Origin: Planctomycetales bacterium
GTDB lineage: Bacteria; Planctomycetota; Planctomycetia; Planctomycetales; Planctomycetaceae
Reading direction: 5' to 3'
DNA length: 64,000 nucleotides
Assembly (NCBI GenBank): GCA_026400835.1
Contig: JAPLOA010000074.1
Span: forward strand, 110,897 to 174,896
Both the position numbers and the translations under genes were made by a program. Shown in pieces: positions 44,668-53,882 of this stretch (the first letter of the stretch is position 1; each line of letters starts with the position of its first letter). Under the pieces are notes generated by a model. That model was not told the origin of the DNA and searched no databases. It was given only the letters and a program-made list of their open reading frames with translations.

Positions 44668-45579
44668 TCAGGCGTTGCCGCCCTTCCCTGAAGCCGCAAT
44701 CTCCTCAGCAGAAAAGCGTCGTCCCGGACGCTCGCCGCTCTCACGAACAGTACGAAGGAAGAGTTCCTCCAGGTCTGCACGAGGACTGGTGAACTGAGCA
44801 TTCTTAATGTTGTGTTTCTCGAGGACCTTGCGAATATCCTCTTCCGCTTCTTTGCTGAGACTCGACGTCCGCATCTGAGTCTCGTTTCGCATTTCCAGCA
44901 GTTCGTCAACGCGGCCCAGAACTTTCAACTCGCCCTGGAACAACACTGCGATGCGATCGCAAACGTCCTGAACATCCGCCAACTGATGGCTACACATGAC
45001 AACCGTCTTTCCCTGGGCTTTCAAACGCAGGATCAGGTCTTTCATTTCGCGTGTACCCAGTGGGTCGAGACCACTGGTCGGCTCATCCAGCAGGACAAGT
45101 TCCGGATCGTTGATCAAGGCTTGAGCAAGGCCGATACGCCGAGTCATCCCCTTGGAGTATTCCTTCAATTGCCGACGGCGAGCTTTACCAAGTCCGACCA
45201 TTTCGATCAGCTCGTCGGAGCGACGGATTCGGTCGGCAGCCGACATATTGAACAGACGACCGTAAAAGTCGAGCGTTTCGTCGGCATTGAGGAATCGATA
45301 GAGATACGACTCTTCTGGCAGGTAACCGATCTTTTCATTCTTGGAGACGTCTGAGGCTGACTTGCCCAAAATCGTCATTTCGCCGCTTGTCGGGAACAGC
45401 AGCCCCAGCAGCATCTTCATCGTCGTCGTCTTGCCGGAACCGTTCGGCCCCAGAAGCCCGAAGACTTCCCCCTTTTGCACATCCATACTCAGGCTCTTCA
45501 CAGCCTGAACCTTCTTGCGACCCCAGAAGTCTCGATAAATCTTGGACAGATTCCGGATCTCAATCACGGCGTTTGACAT
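44668..45579 (-). CDS. ABC transporter ATP-binding protein (operon 1)
   Basis: A 303-residue ATPase with Walker [11 protein letters not shown]-loop [11 protein letters not shown], signature [14 protein letters not shown], Walker [14 protein letters not shown] and H-loop SHQLADV. The sequence is of the ABC-2/DrrA-NatA type, whose partners are the permeases read after it. A C-terminal extension of about 70 residues ([17 protein letters not shown]) resembles the regulatory tails of such subunits. I use the ATG at 45579 over a TTG five codons earlier. It opens an operon running to 38903. Substrate cannot be deduced. Confidence 0.92.
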   Translation of the reverse strand: MSNAVIEIRNLSKIYRDFWGRKKVQAVKSLSMDVQKGEVFGLLGPNGSGKTTTMKMLLGLLFPTSGEMTILGKSASDVSKNEKIGYLPEESYLYRFLNADETLDFYGRLFNMSAADRIRRSDELIEMVGLGKARRRQLKEYSKGMTRRIGLAQALINDPELVLLDEPTSGLDPLGTREMKDLILRLKAQGKTVVMCSHQLADVQDVCDRIAVLFQGELKVLGRVDELLEMRNETQMRTSSLSKEAEEDIRKVLEKHNIKNAQFTSPRADLEELFLRTVRESGERPGRRFSAEEIAASGKGGNA

Positions 45580-46122
45580 GTCGTACCGTTTCAAAGACTG
45601 AATTGAATGACAAAGAATTTAGAAGGAGAACGGGGCAAATCCACAGCCACTGAACCGCCAGAAACTCCGGCTTACTGACCATACGTAGTTAGCGAGCCAG
45701 GCGTTTGCGCAATTCTTTTGAGGCGTTTTCGGGATGAATGGCGATTGCAGAATCTACGATCCGATCAGTTTGGACTCAACAATGTCGCGATGAAATGCTG
45801 TGCGAAACCGCATTCCGAGTCGGAACGACCGGCACAACATCCCAAATCTGCCCACGAGTCACAGCGAATCGACGGGATGACAACGGCGTCAAAACGAAAA
45901 AAGCCCGGACTGACGCCTCTGCCATCCAAAGGAGGACGGAAGATAACGTAGTCCGGGCTTTGATACTTGACGACCTGTCCTGTTTAACCCAGCGACCACC
46001 ACGTTCTTAACGAAGTTGTAGAAAGGCACTCAGCGATGATTTTTTCGGAGAGGATTCGTGGTAATCCCTGTGATTTTCGCAGGATTGGCTTCAATTGGAC
46101 CGAATCCATGAAGCCACCGCAA
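45580..46122. other. Intergenic region upstream of ABC operon 1
   Basis: About 540 bp between the ABC ATPase gene and the IscA-family gene, both minus strand. It holds a 12-bp perfect inverted repeat (next entry). A 77-residue frame at 45718-45951 on the plus strand overlaps that repeat and is unconvincing. The operon promoter is presumably in the proximal 150 bp, not identified. Confidence 0.4.
45900..45961. terminator. Long-loop inverted repeat, possible bidirectional terminator
   Basis: AAAGCCCGGACT at 45900-45911 is the exact complement of AGTCCGGGCTTT at 45950-45961, with 38 nt between. A-run on one side and T-run on the other would give U-tails both ways. It lies 162 bp downstream of the IscA-family gene. 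The long loop makes a simple terminator less certain. Confidence 0.5.
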
Positions 46123-46455
46123 TTAAGCTGAGAAGCTGCTTCCGCAACCGCAGGACTTCACGGCATTTGGATTCTTGAAGGTGAACCCGCGCTTCTCCAA
46201 ACCGCTGTAAAAGTCGATCTCGGTCCCGTCCAGAAACAGGTCGCTCTTCTTGTCCACTACGACACCTACTCCGTGGAATTCGGAGACGACGTCACTGGAT
46301 TCATCGAAGGCATTGGTGAAGTCAAAAGAGTACTGAAAACCGCTGCATCCACCGCCTACAACGCCGACGCGGACGTACTTTAGCTCAGGGCGAGCCTGCT
46401 CGCTCATTACTCGCTTGATTTCGCTTGCTGCCGCTTCCGTCAGAGTCACTGACAT
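46123..46455 (-). CDS. HesB/IscA-family iron-sulfur cluster carrier (IscA/ErpA type)
   Basis: A 110-residue A-type carrier that receives or hands over Fe-S clusters in the cytoplasm. The three cluster cysteines are Cys37 in GGGCSGF, Cys102 and Cys104 in KSCGCGSSF. The segment [16 protein letters not shown] is the family's central strand. I start at 46455, with GGGAGA about 9 bp ahead; the frame extends nine codons further to 46482. It is a single gene; no isc or suf cluster is adjacent. Whether it is closer to ErpA, IscA or SufA cannot be told by eye. Confidence 0.93.
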   Translation of the reverse strand: MSVTLTEAAASEIKRVMSEQARPELKYVRVGVVGGGCSGFQYSFDFTNAFDESSDVVSEFHGVGVVVDKKSDLFLDGTEIDFYSGLEKRGFTFKNPNAVKSCGCGSSFSA

Positions 46456-46781
46456 TTGTTCAGATCTCCCAAAACAATTCATCTAAGCCGTTTGAAGCAC
46501 ATTGACCTACACTGTGACACATTCGCCGCATTGAGCAAACAGTCCGTAGTCCATTTACTTAAATTTAGGCGCGTCTCAGGCTTTGTTACAGACGAAATCC
46601 CTTGAATTCGCCAAAATCTCGCACTCATTAAGACTGTGCTATTGTCGAAAGGAAATCCCTGCCACCATTCGACTTAACGGATGCCCTTATCCTTAAATTC
46701 CTTTCCTGACCATCGTCATCCTGTCGTCGTCTTTTGATGATCGTTTGATTTCCACACGTCTTCAGCCAAACACGTAATACC

Positions 46782-47249
46782 ATGCCCACCCCAAACGCTC
46801 TCAAACTGAGTTTTTGTGTCCTGTTGCTCTCGGCAATCTGCCTCGGTTGTAATCAGGGCCCAAGAAACGGCAAACCAATCGTCGGCTCTCCAGACGGCGA
46901 TGTGGAACTGCTCACGCTGACTGCGGAAGGGACCATTAAGCACTCCGAGGGGAGATTTCTTGAACTCGTCCAGAGAACCGACCAGAAACTAGTCCTTGTG
47001 GACTTCTGGGCGACCTGGTGCGGCCCGTGCCTCAAACTTGGCCCGACGCTTGAAAAGATCAAGTCGAAGTGGGGCGACAATATCGATGTCATCAAAGTGG
47101 ACGTCGACGTTTGCCCCGAAATTTCTCAGTACCTTGACTGCTCATCCATTCCGGACGTCCGAATCTATCGCGGTGGCACACAGGTTGGTGGCTTTGTAGG
47201 AACAATGCCCTTCGCCGAAATCGACTCTTTGCTGAAATCTCTGAAGTGA
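46782..47249 (+). CDS. Thioredoxin-domain lipoprotein
   Basis: A 155-residue periplasmic or membrane-anchored thioredoxin. Residues 1-23 are a lipoprotein signal (FCVLLLSAICLGCNQ, lipidated Cys23). The catalytic motif WATWCGPC spans Cys80-Cys83, and the cis-Pro segment is SSIPDVRIYRGG. The domain is of classical Trx length, so it is likely a reductant or isomerase at the membrane. Its stop overlaps the GTG of the SGNH/TPR gene (GTGA, 4 bp), so both are made from one mRNA with coupled translation. Its function with that neighbour is unknown. Confidence 0.88.
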   Translation: MPTPNALKLSFCVLLLSAICLGCNQGPRNGKPIVGSPDGDVELLTLTAEGTIKHSEGRFLELVQRTDQKLVLVDFWATWCGPCLKLGPTLEKIKSKWGDNIDVIKVDVDVCPEISQYLDCSSIPDVRIYRGGTQVGGFVGTMPFAEIDSLLKSLK

Positions 47250-48772
47250 CGTCCGTCGACACTCCTTCTGCCACTGGGTCCTCGCCAAATTTTCGGCGAA
47301 GGCGATGGTGTTTTCGTATGATCGCAGTCCTTCTGCCATTTCTGTTACTCGCCTTAACCGAACTTCTTTGCGCTTTCACAGGCTGGGGCTCAGCAGAGAT
47401 TTCTGACGATCCGTTTGTTGAGTTCGCCGAGGTACGACCTCTTTTTGAACTGACTTCCGACGGACGGTCATGGCAGACCTCGCCCAGCCGCAGAAAGTAT
47501 TTCAAAGAAGATTCATTCTCTGCGGAGAAGTCCCCTGACGAATTTCGCATCTTCGTGTTTGGCGGTTCCACAGTTCAGGGAAATCCATTCTCCATTGAAA
47601 CCAGTTTCCCCACATACCTGCAGGTCGCTCTTAAGAAAGCGGATCCGAGTCGTTCATGGAAGGTTATCAATTGCGGCGGTGTGTCCTACGCCAGCTATCG
47701 ACTTGTTCCTGTCATGCAGGAGTGTCTCGCTCACGAACCTGATCTCTTTATCTTCTGCGAGGGACACAATGAATTTCTGGAAGATGTCTCCTACGCTTCC
47801 GTGCGTAAAGCACCTGCTGCGGTCTCGACTGCATTCAGCCTGTTGAACCAGCTCAGAACATTTCGTCTTCTGCGAGCTGGTGTGCTGAATCTTGCCCCGG
47901 CAAAGACCTCGCCGGACAGTTCGGGATCTCCACCGCATACGCGCCCCGTTCTGACAACAGATGTCGATACGATGCTTGATCATGACGGAGGCTTCGCTGC
48001 CTACCACCGCGATGATGCTCATGCCGCAACTGTGGTGTCTCACTTCCGCACAAATCTGCAGCGCATGGCGGAGTTGTGTGATCAGCATTCGGTGCCCTTG
48101 CTGATGATTCTGCCGCCGTCCAATCTCAGCGATTGCCCTCCGTTCAAGCCGGAGTTCTCTCAATCACTCTCTGAATCTGACCGGGGCCACGTGGTCGAAC
48201 TTCTGAAGCAGGCGCGGCAGATGGTGGTTGGCCGTCCGGCTCAGGCCATCAGTATCGCGGAACAGGTTACTCAAATCGATCCGCAATATGCTCTGGCCTG
48301 GTATGAACTCGGTCATCTGCAACTCATCGCGAGAGATTTCTCGGCGGCCGAACGATCATTTCGCCGAGCCCGTGACGAAGATGTCTGTCCGCTGCGAATG
48401 ACGACTCCGCTGGAAGCAACACTGCAGCAGGTTGTCGATGAAAACCGTTTGCCGTTTCTGAATGCTCATGACCTGCTCAAGGCCCGCACGACAAATGGTA
48501 TCGTCGGAGATAATGTTCTTGTCGACCATGTTCACCCTTCTTTCCGCGGGCATGAAGAAATCGCCATCGCGATTGCCGACTGGATGTTGTCTGCTCAGTT
48601 CGCCTCCGCTTCCAATCCCGACTGGAAACAGGCGACTCATCAGGAATGCCAGCAAAGACTGCAATCGCTCGACAATCTCTACTTCCTGCGCGGTCAGCGT
48701 CATCTTGAAAATCTGAAACTCTGGGCCGCAGGTCGATCCGGAGGACCGCCACTGAAGAATGCGTTGCCTTGA
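47246..48772 (+). CDS. Membrane-anchored SGNH hydrolase with TPR-like region
   Basis: A 508-residue protein with one N-terminal helix (about residues 25-44, MIAVLLPFLLLALTELLCAF), then an SGNH domain facing the periplasm. Block I is FVFGGSTVQGNPF (Ser108); the Gly block is NCGGVSYAS; an Asn block is in CEGHNEFLED; and the Asp/His pair is VDHVHPSFRGHEEIA near residue 430. A helical TPR-like segment (about 315-380; AISIAEQVTQIDPQYALAWYELGHLQLIARDF) is inserted before the last block, an arrangement seen in planctomycete and deltaproteobacterial sequences. Start is the GTG at 47246, overlapping the thioredoxin stop; an internal ATG at 47318 is possible. Likely an acyl/acetyl-sugar esterase; substrate unknown. 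Confidence 0.82.
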   Translation: MTSVDTPSATGSSPNFRRRRWCFRMIAVLLPFLLLALTELLCAFTGWGSAEISDDPFVEFAEVRPLFELTSDGRSWQTSPSRRKYFKEDSFSAEKSPDEFRIFVFGGSTVQGNPFSIETSFPTYLQVALKKADPSRSWKVINCGGVSYASYRLVPVMQECLAHEPDLFIFCEGHNEFLEDVSYASVRKAPAAVSTAFSLLNQLRTFRLLRAGVLNLAPAKTSPDSSGSPPHTRPVLTTDVDTMLDHDGGFAAYHRDDAHAATVVSHFRTNLQRMAELCDQHSVPLLMILPPSNLSDCPPFKPEFSQSLSESDRGHVVELLKQARQMVVGRPAQAISIAEQVTQIDPQYALAWYELGHLQLIARDFSAAERSFRRARDEDVCPLRMTTPLEATLQQVVDENRLPFLNAHDLLKARTTNGIVGDNVLVDHVHPSFRGHEEIAIAIADWMLSAQFASASNPDWKQATHQECQQRLQSLDNLYFLRGQRHLENLKLWAAGRSGGPPLKNALP

Positions 48773-48842
48773 ATTCCTGATCCGAGCTGATCAAGATTTC
48801 GCACCAGACTGTCAGACTGGTTCTTCAGAAAGGGTTTTTGCA

Positions 48843-49025
48843 ATGCTGCTCGGCTACTCCCGATTTACAATTTCCAGAGTTGCATTGGTGGCGCTTGCTG
48901 TCGGAATTTTATCCGGCTGCAGTGAACGAAAACCAGCAGGGCCACTCGAGGGGACGACGGCTACTGAGTCGCAACCCATGACTCCGACAGCAACGCCGGC
49001 AGATGCAGAGACAGAAACGAAGTAA
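48843..49025 (+). CDS. Small lipoprotein
   Basis: A 60-residue protein with a clear lipobox: a leader of hydrophobic residues ending ALAVGILSGCSERK, so Cys26 would be lipidated and only about 35 residues (Thr/Pro/Glu-rich) remain mature. AAGGG is upstream of the ATG at 48843. No family is recognised. It follows the SGNH/TPR gene by 70 bp on the same strand and may be co-transcribed. Confidence 0.6.
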   Translation: MLLGYSRFTISRVALVALAVGILSGCSERKPAGPLEGTTATESQPMTPTATPADAETETK

Positions 49026-49035
49026 CCCGATCACT

Positions 49036-49701
49036 TCAAACTCGCCAGTCGATCGGAGTTTCACCGACGCTCTGGAGATACTTATTGATCTGCGAAAATG
49101 GTCGAGTTCCAAAGAAACCTCGATGAGCAGACAACGGGGATGGATGCGGGCTGCGAATCACAAGGTGGCGGCTGTCAATCAGGCTGGCTTTCTCCTGAGC
49201 CGGGTTACCCCACAAGACACAGGCCACATGAGGTCTTTGATTGACGCACTGAATAATTCGGTTGGTAAATGTCTCCCAGCCACGATTGCGATGACTGTTC
49301 GCTTCGTGAGCACGGACGGTCAGGACCGTATTCAGCAGCAATACTCCTTGACGTGCCCATGACTCCAGACAACCGTGGTCAGCAGGAGCAATCGCAAGGT
49401 CACTTTGCAGCTCTTTGAAGATGTTTCGCAATGAAGGCGGCAACTTGATCCCGCGACGAACGGAAAAACTCAGCCCGTGAGCTTGCCCCTCGTCGTGATA
49501 AGGATCCTGCCCCAGAATCAGGACTTTGACCTGATCCAATGGGGTCATCTGCAACGACTGAAACACGTCGTGCTCAGTTGGAAACACCGTGTGTTCAGAG
49601 CGTTCCTGCCGCACGAATGCTTCGAGTTGCAGCCACCATGGCGAAGTGATCTCTGTGGCTAAGGCCGCTTGCCATGAGACGGGAAGGTTCTGGAGTTTCA
49701 C
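49036..49701 (-). CDS. ung: Uracil-DNA glycosylase, family 1
   Basis: Removes uracil from DNA, the first step of base excision repair. The 221-residue product has the water-activating motif GQDPYH (Asp66), the LLLNTVLTVR uracil-binding strand, and the DNA-inserting loop HPSPLSAHRGFFG. Length and motif spacing match E. coli Ung. The ATG at 49701 starts the family's N-terminal segment. It converges on the small lipoprotein gene with only 10 bp between. Confidence 0.96.
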   Translation of the reverse strand: MKLQNLPVSWQAALATEITSPWWLQLEAFVRQERSEHTVFPTEHDVFQSLQMTPLDQVKVLILGQDPYHDEGQAHGLSFSVRRGIKLPPSLRNIFKELQSDLAIAPADHGCLESWARQGVLLLNTVLTVRAHEANSHRNRGWETFTNRIIQCVNQRPHVACVLWGNPAQEKASLIDSRHLVIRSPHPSPLSAHRGFFGTRPFSQINKYLQSVGETPIDWRV

Positions 49702-49750
49702 GGGTTAAAGGAACCTCGCAATGGCATTCTCGGAACTACTTTCACGATCA

Positions 49751-49923
49751 CTAGTCGCGGGAAAACTCCATCTGCAGCCCGCCAGTCATGCCGGACAGAA
49801 TGTTGTAGATAAAGGCATAAATCACGCCGCCGATAAAACTCCAACACGCTTCAGTCGAACTGCGCTTCGAGTTTCCATCGAAGGCATCGACTGAGAGTCT
49901 GGCATAGCAAACGGATTGGACAT
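49751..49923 (-). pseudogene. Frameshifted mini membrane protein
   Basis: The reading MSNPFAMPDSQSMPSMETRSAVRLKRVGV begins at 49923, with AAGG 6 bp before the ATG, but runs to a stop soon after. In the next frame lies IGGVIYAFIYNILSGM, a hydrophobic helix that continues TGGLQMEF to a stop at 49751. Adding one T to the TTTT at 49835-49838 joins them as RVGVFIGGVIYAFIYN, giving about 57 residues. The pattern (Ser/Pro-rich N-terminus, R-x-G-V, one Gly-rich helix) is common in small planctomycete membrane proteins, though I cannot name a family. It lies between ung and rlmN on their strand. Confidence 0.5.
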
Positions 49924-50060
49924 GGTAAGGCCTTTTGAAGAAGCTTCGTGAGAATCATGCAACATCGGGTCTTTAAACGGACTCCCTGACGTTGTCAAAC
50001 CAGTTGTCCCACAGGAAAACAGCCGCGTTGAGCCTGCAGCGGGCCCGTTTCGTGGCACGC

Positions 50061-51191
50061 CTAGCTTTGCTTCGCGATCTCTCGATTCAATCGCAATTGT
50101 CCACAGGCCGCGTCAATGTCCGCCCCTTTGCGTTTACGAACGGTGGCCGTGATTCCGCACTCTTCCAGAATCATCAAAAACTGTTGGGTATCCGGATCGC
50201 GAGGAGCCGTCATGATCAACTCATTGACGCCATTCATCGGGATGAGATTCACGTGAGCATTCCGGCCACGCAGCAGCCACGCCAGTTCTTCGGCATGCTC
50301 AGGCCGATCATTAATGCCGGCCATCAATACGTACTCATAAGAAATCCGCCGGCCGGTCACTTCAAAATAGTCGTCCGCCGCCTGCAGAATATCCTGTATG
50401 CCAATGTTCCTGTTGACCGGCACAATCTCAGTTCGCAACGCATCATTCGGTGCATGCAATGAGACCGCCAGATTGTACTGCTGTCCCGACTGAGCCAGCT
50501 CGCGGATCTTCTCCGGCAAGCCCACCGTCGATACCGTAATGCGACGAGCACCCAAACCAAATCCGTCCTCTGCCGTTAGAAATGTTAACGACTGCATCAA
50601 CGCTTTGTAGTTGGCCAGAGGTTCCCCGATACCCATAACGACGACATTGGTAATGTGTTCGTCTTCTTTCATCAGCCGATGCAGAACAAGCACCTGCTCA
50701 AAAATCTCCGTCGGAGTCAAATTGCGTTTGACTCCCAGCAGTCCACTCGCACAAAACACGCAGCCCATCGCGCAGCCAACCTGTGTACTAATGCAGACCG
50801 TTCGGCGATCCGGATCACGCATCAGCACGCATTCGACCAGTTCGCCATCCTGCAGTCGAAGCAACAACTTTTCCGTCAGGTCTCGAGCAACCTGGTGCCC
50901 AACAACCTCAAACGGCGAAAACCGAAAACTCTGAGTCAGATTTTCACGCAATCCGACAGGCAGATCCGTCATCTGTTCAAACGAAGTGATCCGCCGCTGA
51001 ACCAGCCATCTCCGAATCTGGCCTGCTCGATATCCCGGCTGCCCGACCGACTTCAACCAGCTCACCAGATCTTCCGGACTGAGATCCATAATCGGTCGGC
51101 GCGTCTCCTGCGACAGCTCCACGATTGGAAGTCCCGAAGAGACAACCGGCCCGACGTCAGCAGCAACAGAAATTGTTTCAGGTACAGTCAC
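50061..51191 (-). CDS. rlmN: Dual-specificity 23S rRNA/tRNA adenine-C2 methyltransferase
   Basis: Radical-SAM enzyme methylating A2503 of 23S rRNA and A37 of some tRNAs. The product has 376 residues. The [4Fe-4S] motif is CAMGCVFC (Cys140, Cys144, Cys147); the sequence after it, ASGLLGVKRNLTPTEIFEQV, is diagnostic, as is MGIGEPLANY. The second catalytic Cys lies in the C-terminal DIDAACGQL. The GTG at 51191 gives a 34-residue N-terminal extension before LSPEDLVSWLK; a start at the ATG at 51089 is also possible. It is a single gene downstream of no obvious partner. Confidence 0.95.
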   Translation of the reverse strand: MTVPETISVAADVGPVVSSGLPIVELSQETRRPIMDLSPEDLVSWLKSVGQPGYRAGQIRRWLVQRRITSFEQMTDLPVGLRENLTQSFRFSPFEVVGHQVARDLTEKLLLRLQDGELVECVLMRDPDRRTVCISTQVGCAMGCVFCASGLLGVKRNLTPTEIFEQVLVLHRLMKEDEHITNVVVMGIGEPLANYKALMQSLTFLTAEDGFGLGARRITVSTVGLPEKIRELAQSGQQYNLAVSLHAPNDALRTEIVPVNRNIGIQDILQAADDYFEVTGRRISYEYVLMAGINDRPEHAEELAWLLRGRNAHVNLIPMNGVNELIMTAPRDPDTQQFLMILEECGITATVRKRKGADIDAACGQLRLNREIAKQS

Positions 51192-51412
51192 TCGTGGAGC
51201 CAGAAAAAAGCGTTGTTCAAAACATGAGAACCAGCAAAACGTAATGGCGCGGACTCAATGCCCCAACATGATACCGTGAAAATCCCGGAATGTTGGCAAC
51301 AACCGCAAATTCCTGGATTCCTCGCCGTTTCCGTCATGTTCGACCGGTCCATGATGTTCAACCGGTCCGGGAGCTCCGCAGGAACGCCCGATTCACACCG
51401 CAGCAGGCGATC

Positions 51413-53767
51413 TCATTTCGCCGGCTCGGGCCCAGGACCCGGATCGTCGGTCCGCGCGAGGTCACGTCGATAGCGACGGATCAGATCGGCATATTCGCTG
51501 TCCAGAACATCTTTCCCGGCATCGCTGTTTTCACCATCGAGTTCATCCTGAAGTTTCCCCCAGTCGCTTCGCTTCCCGCCTGGCGCGGTTGCATCGGGAG
51601 TTTTGCCGTCGAACTGTGACGTGTTGCCGGAATCCTTTGGACTATCGATCGTGCCCACCTCGTCCGCGATTTGCTCGAGCTCTTCTCGCACTTTGCCTAA
51701 CTGCTTAGCCGCTTCGTCAACTTTCTTCGCGGCCGTTTCGGATTCCTCCTTAGCAGCTTCTTCAAGTTTCTTCGCGGCATCTTCGGACAGTTGTTCTGAC
51801 AATTCCTTCAACTTCTGTTTTTGCTCAGGAGTCATCTGTTGGTCTTTGGACTTTTCCGCCAGTTCTTTGAGTTCCTCTGCCAGTTGTTTTTCCTGTTCGC
51901 TGAGTTCCTCTGCCTTCTCCTGAGTCTCCTCGGTCTGTTTTCTCTCGACCTCCTCCTTCAGCTCTTCGGCCGCCTTCGCATCCTGCTCCAGTTGTTGCTG
52001 AATTCGTTCAAGATCTTCGAGGAGTTCTCGTCTGGCTGCGGCGTCCACGGTTTCTCCCCCGGGCGGTGCCTGATCGTCGATGTAAATCGTCCACGGCCCC
52101 TGACAGACAACCTGAGGTCCGGGCACCGGTCGCTCATCCTGAGTACAAACCGTTACCGTCAGCGATTCGCCCGACTTCGCGTTCAATGCTTTGAGATCCA
52201 GCAGGAAGTTGTGCGACACAATCAACGCGCCAATCTTTAACGGCTCTGCAGCAACCTTCGTCTCAGGGAGTTCCGCTTCCGCGGTTAAGGCATCGACAAG
52301 ATCGGTCTGCGGTGCATCTGCATTCGCCGGGTTCAGCCGATACTCCATGCTGAGTGCTCCAATACCGATATCATCCGCCGCACCACATTCGACCGTGAGC
52401 ACTTCATCCGGACGAACTCGCAATCCGTCTTCAATACCACCGACAGACAACGTCGGCGGAGTATCGGGCAGCACAATCAACCGGCGAGCTGTCTCGGTGG
52501 AAACACAGAGTCCGGCCTCGTTGAATGCCAGCAAATCTAAATCGCCTCCGCCCTGAGCTTCAAAGCGAAACACGGCCGATAAGCCGTCCGGAGTTAACTC
52601 CACCGGCTTTTGAGGTTGAGCTACTTTCCCCTGATCGGCGTTTGTCTCATCTTCTTCGTCGGAAACACTGGCAACCGACTTCCAATTGGACCATTCTATC
52701 TGGACGTCGTGCACCGCTTCGTTGAACGTCAGACGAATTTCAATCTGACTTCCGACAAGCACCTCCATATCACCACTTGCTCCTTCAAATGTCGTGAGGG
52801 CTCGACGAGTATACGCCGGAGCAACTGATGTCAGCGTGGCTGTCTGCAGGACCGGTGGATCTCCAACCGTCAACTGAAACCACTCCGTCATCGCGCCGCC
52901 GCCGTAGACTCGGTACCGCAGCGATTCGCGAACACTCCGAAGCACAGCCGTAAACTGCTGCGGCTCAGAATTCAGCAGCATCGGTAACTCATCGATGATG
53001 CCTGACTCCGTGCGGAGCTCCAGTTTCACATCCGTTGGCATTTCACCCGGAACGCCGTTTCGCCATTGGGGAATGGCGGTAAATTCAATGTCTGTATTCC
53101 GTGCAGCAACGCGATTTCCATCAGGCAGTTCAAAGTAGAGATTGGAAGCCGCAGCGAGATTTGCGAACGGCATGACGAAACGCCGGGCGAGCAATCCTGA
53201 ACCGGTTGGCCATAACAGAATCGGGATGAGAATGACCATGAGGGCAACAGCAGCCATTGCACAACGTCGAATCGTGGAGCGACTTTTGACGATTTCGGAA
53301 GGACGAGCCACCTGAATGTGCTGTTCGACACTCTGTCGCAGTCGTTCCTGCATGATTCGCGTACTAACATCCGTGACGTCGACGGATTGCTGAATGGAGA
53401 TCAGAGTCGCGACGGATTCCTGCAGTTCCGGAAACTCCAGATCCACCGCCGCACCGAGTTCATCGACTGGCGTAACCTGCAGGAAAGGAATGATCAGCCT
53501 TCGCGCAGCAATGATCGCCGTGAGTAGCAGCGTGAGGGCCAAAAACGCGAGGCGAAAAAGACCAGGCAGTGAGAGCAGATAATCCAGACCACAGGACAGC
53601 AATACTCCGGCGATCAATATGCTGACGGTCTCCGCGGTGCCGCGCAACGCCGACTGAATTCGAATACGCCGTCGAACACGCTCCAGCAAGTCAGACAATC
53701 CCGCCACTGATGTGGATGTCTCTGAGATCACCGGAAGCTCCGAAGTGGGGCGGGTATAGGAAGTCAC
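51413..53767 (-). CDS. Large membrane protein with C-terminal coiled coil, DUF4175-like
   Basis: A 784-residue protein, resembling DUF4175-type proteins in plan, though I cannot confirm the family by eye. Two hydrophobic helices are near residues 47-90 and a third near 172-190; the central part (about 195-560) is beta-rich, likely periplasmic (VAPAYTRRALTTFEGASGDMEVLVGSQIEI). Residues about 585-720 form a long Glu/Lys/Gln coiled coil (LSEQEKQLAEELKELAEKSK). The C-terminus has the DLIRRYRRDLAR segment. It ends the run of minus-strand genes beginning at 59927, but is separated from the ABC genes by a dehydrogenase gene. Role unknown. Confidence 0.68.
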   Translation of the reverse strand: MTSYTRPTSELPVISETSTSVAGLSDLLERVRRRIRIQSALRGTAETVSILIAGVLLSCGLDYLLSLPGLFRLAFLALTLLLTAIIAARRLIIPFLQVTPVDELGAAVDLEFPELQESVATLISIQQSVDVTDVSTRIMQERLRQSVEQHIQVARPSEIVKSRSTIRRCAMAAVALMVILIPILLWPTGSGLLARRFVMPFANLAAASNLYFELPDGNRVAARNTDIEFTAIPQWRNGVPGEMPTDVKLELRTESGIIDELPMLLNSEPQQFTAVLRSVRESLRYRVYGGGAMTEWFQLTVGDPPVLQTATLTSVAPAYTRRALTTFEGASGDMEVLVGSQIEIRLTFNEAVHDVQIEWSNWKSVASVSDEEDETNADQGKVAQPQKPVELTPDGLSAVFRFEAQGGGDLDLLAFNEAGLCVSTETARRLIVLPDTPPTLSVGGIEDGLRVRPDEVLTVECGAADDIGIGALSMEYRLNPANADAPQTDLVDALTAEAELPETKVAAEPLKIGALIVSHNFLLDLKALNAKSGESLTVTVCTQDERPVPGPQVVCQGPWTIYIDDQAPPGGETVDAAARRELLEDLERIQQQLEQDAKAAEELKEEVERKQTEETQEKAEELSEQEKQLAEELKELAEKSKDQQMTPEQKQKLKELSEQLSEDAAKKLEEAAKEESETAAKKVDEAAKQLGKVREELEQIADEVGTIDSPKDSGNTSQFDGKTPDATAPGGKRSDWGKLQDELDGENSDAGKDVLDSEYADLIRRYRRDLARTDDPGPGPEPAK

Positions 53768-53882
53768 GTTTCTGGCCGCTGCTCAAATCGTACTGAGAGC
53801 GGCAAAGCTTGTGTAGCGGCAACTTCAGAACGAAATGCTAAAGAGGCATTTGCGGATTTATCTGCGGTTCAAACATCACCGA

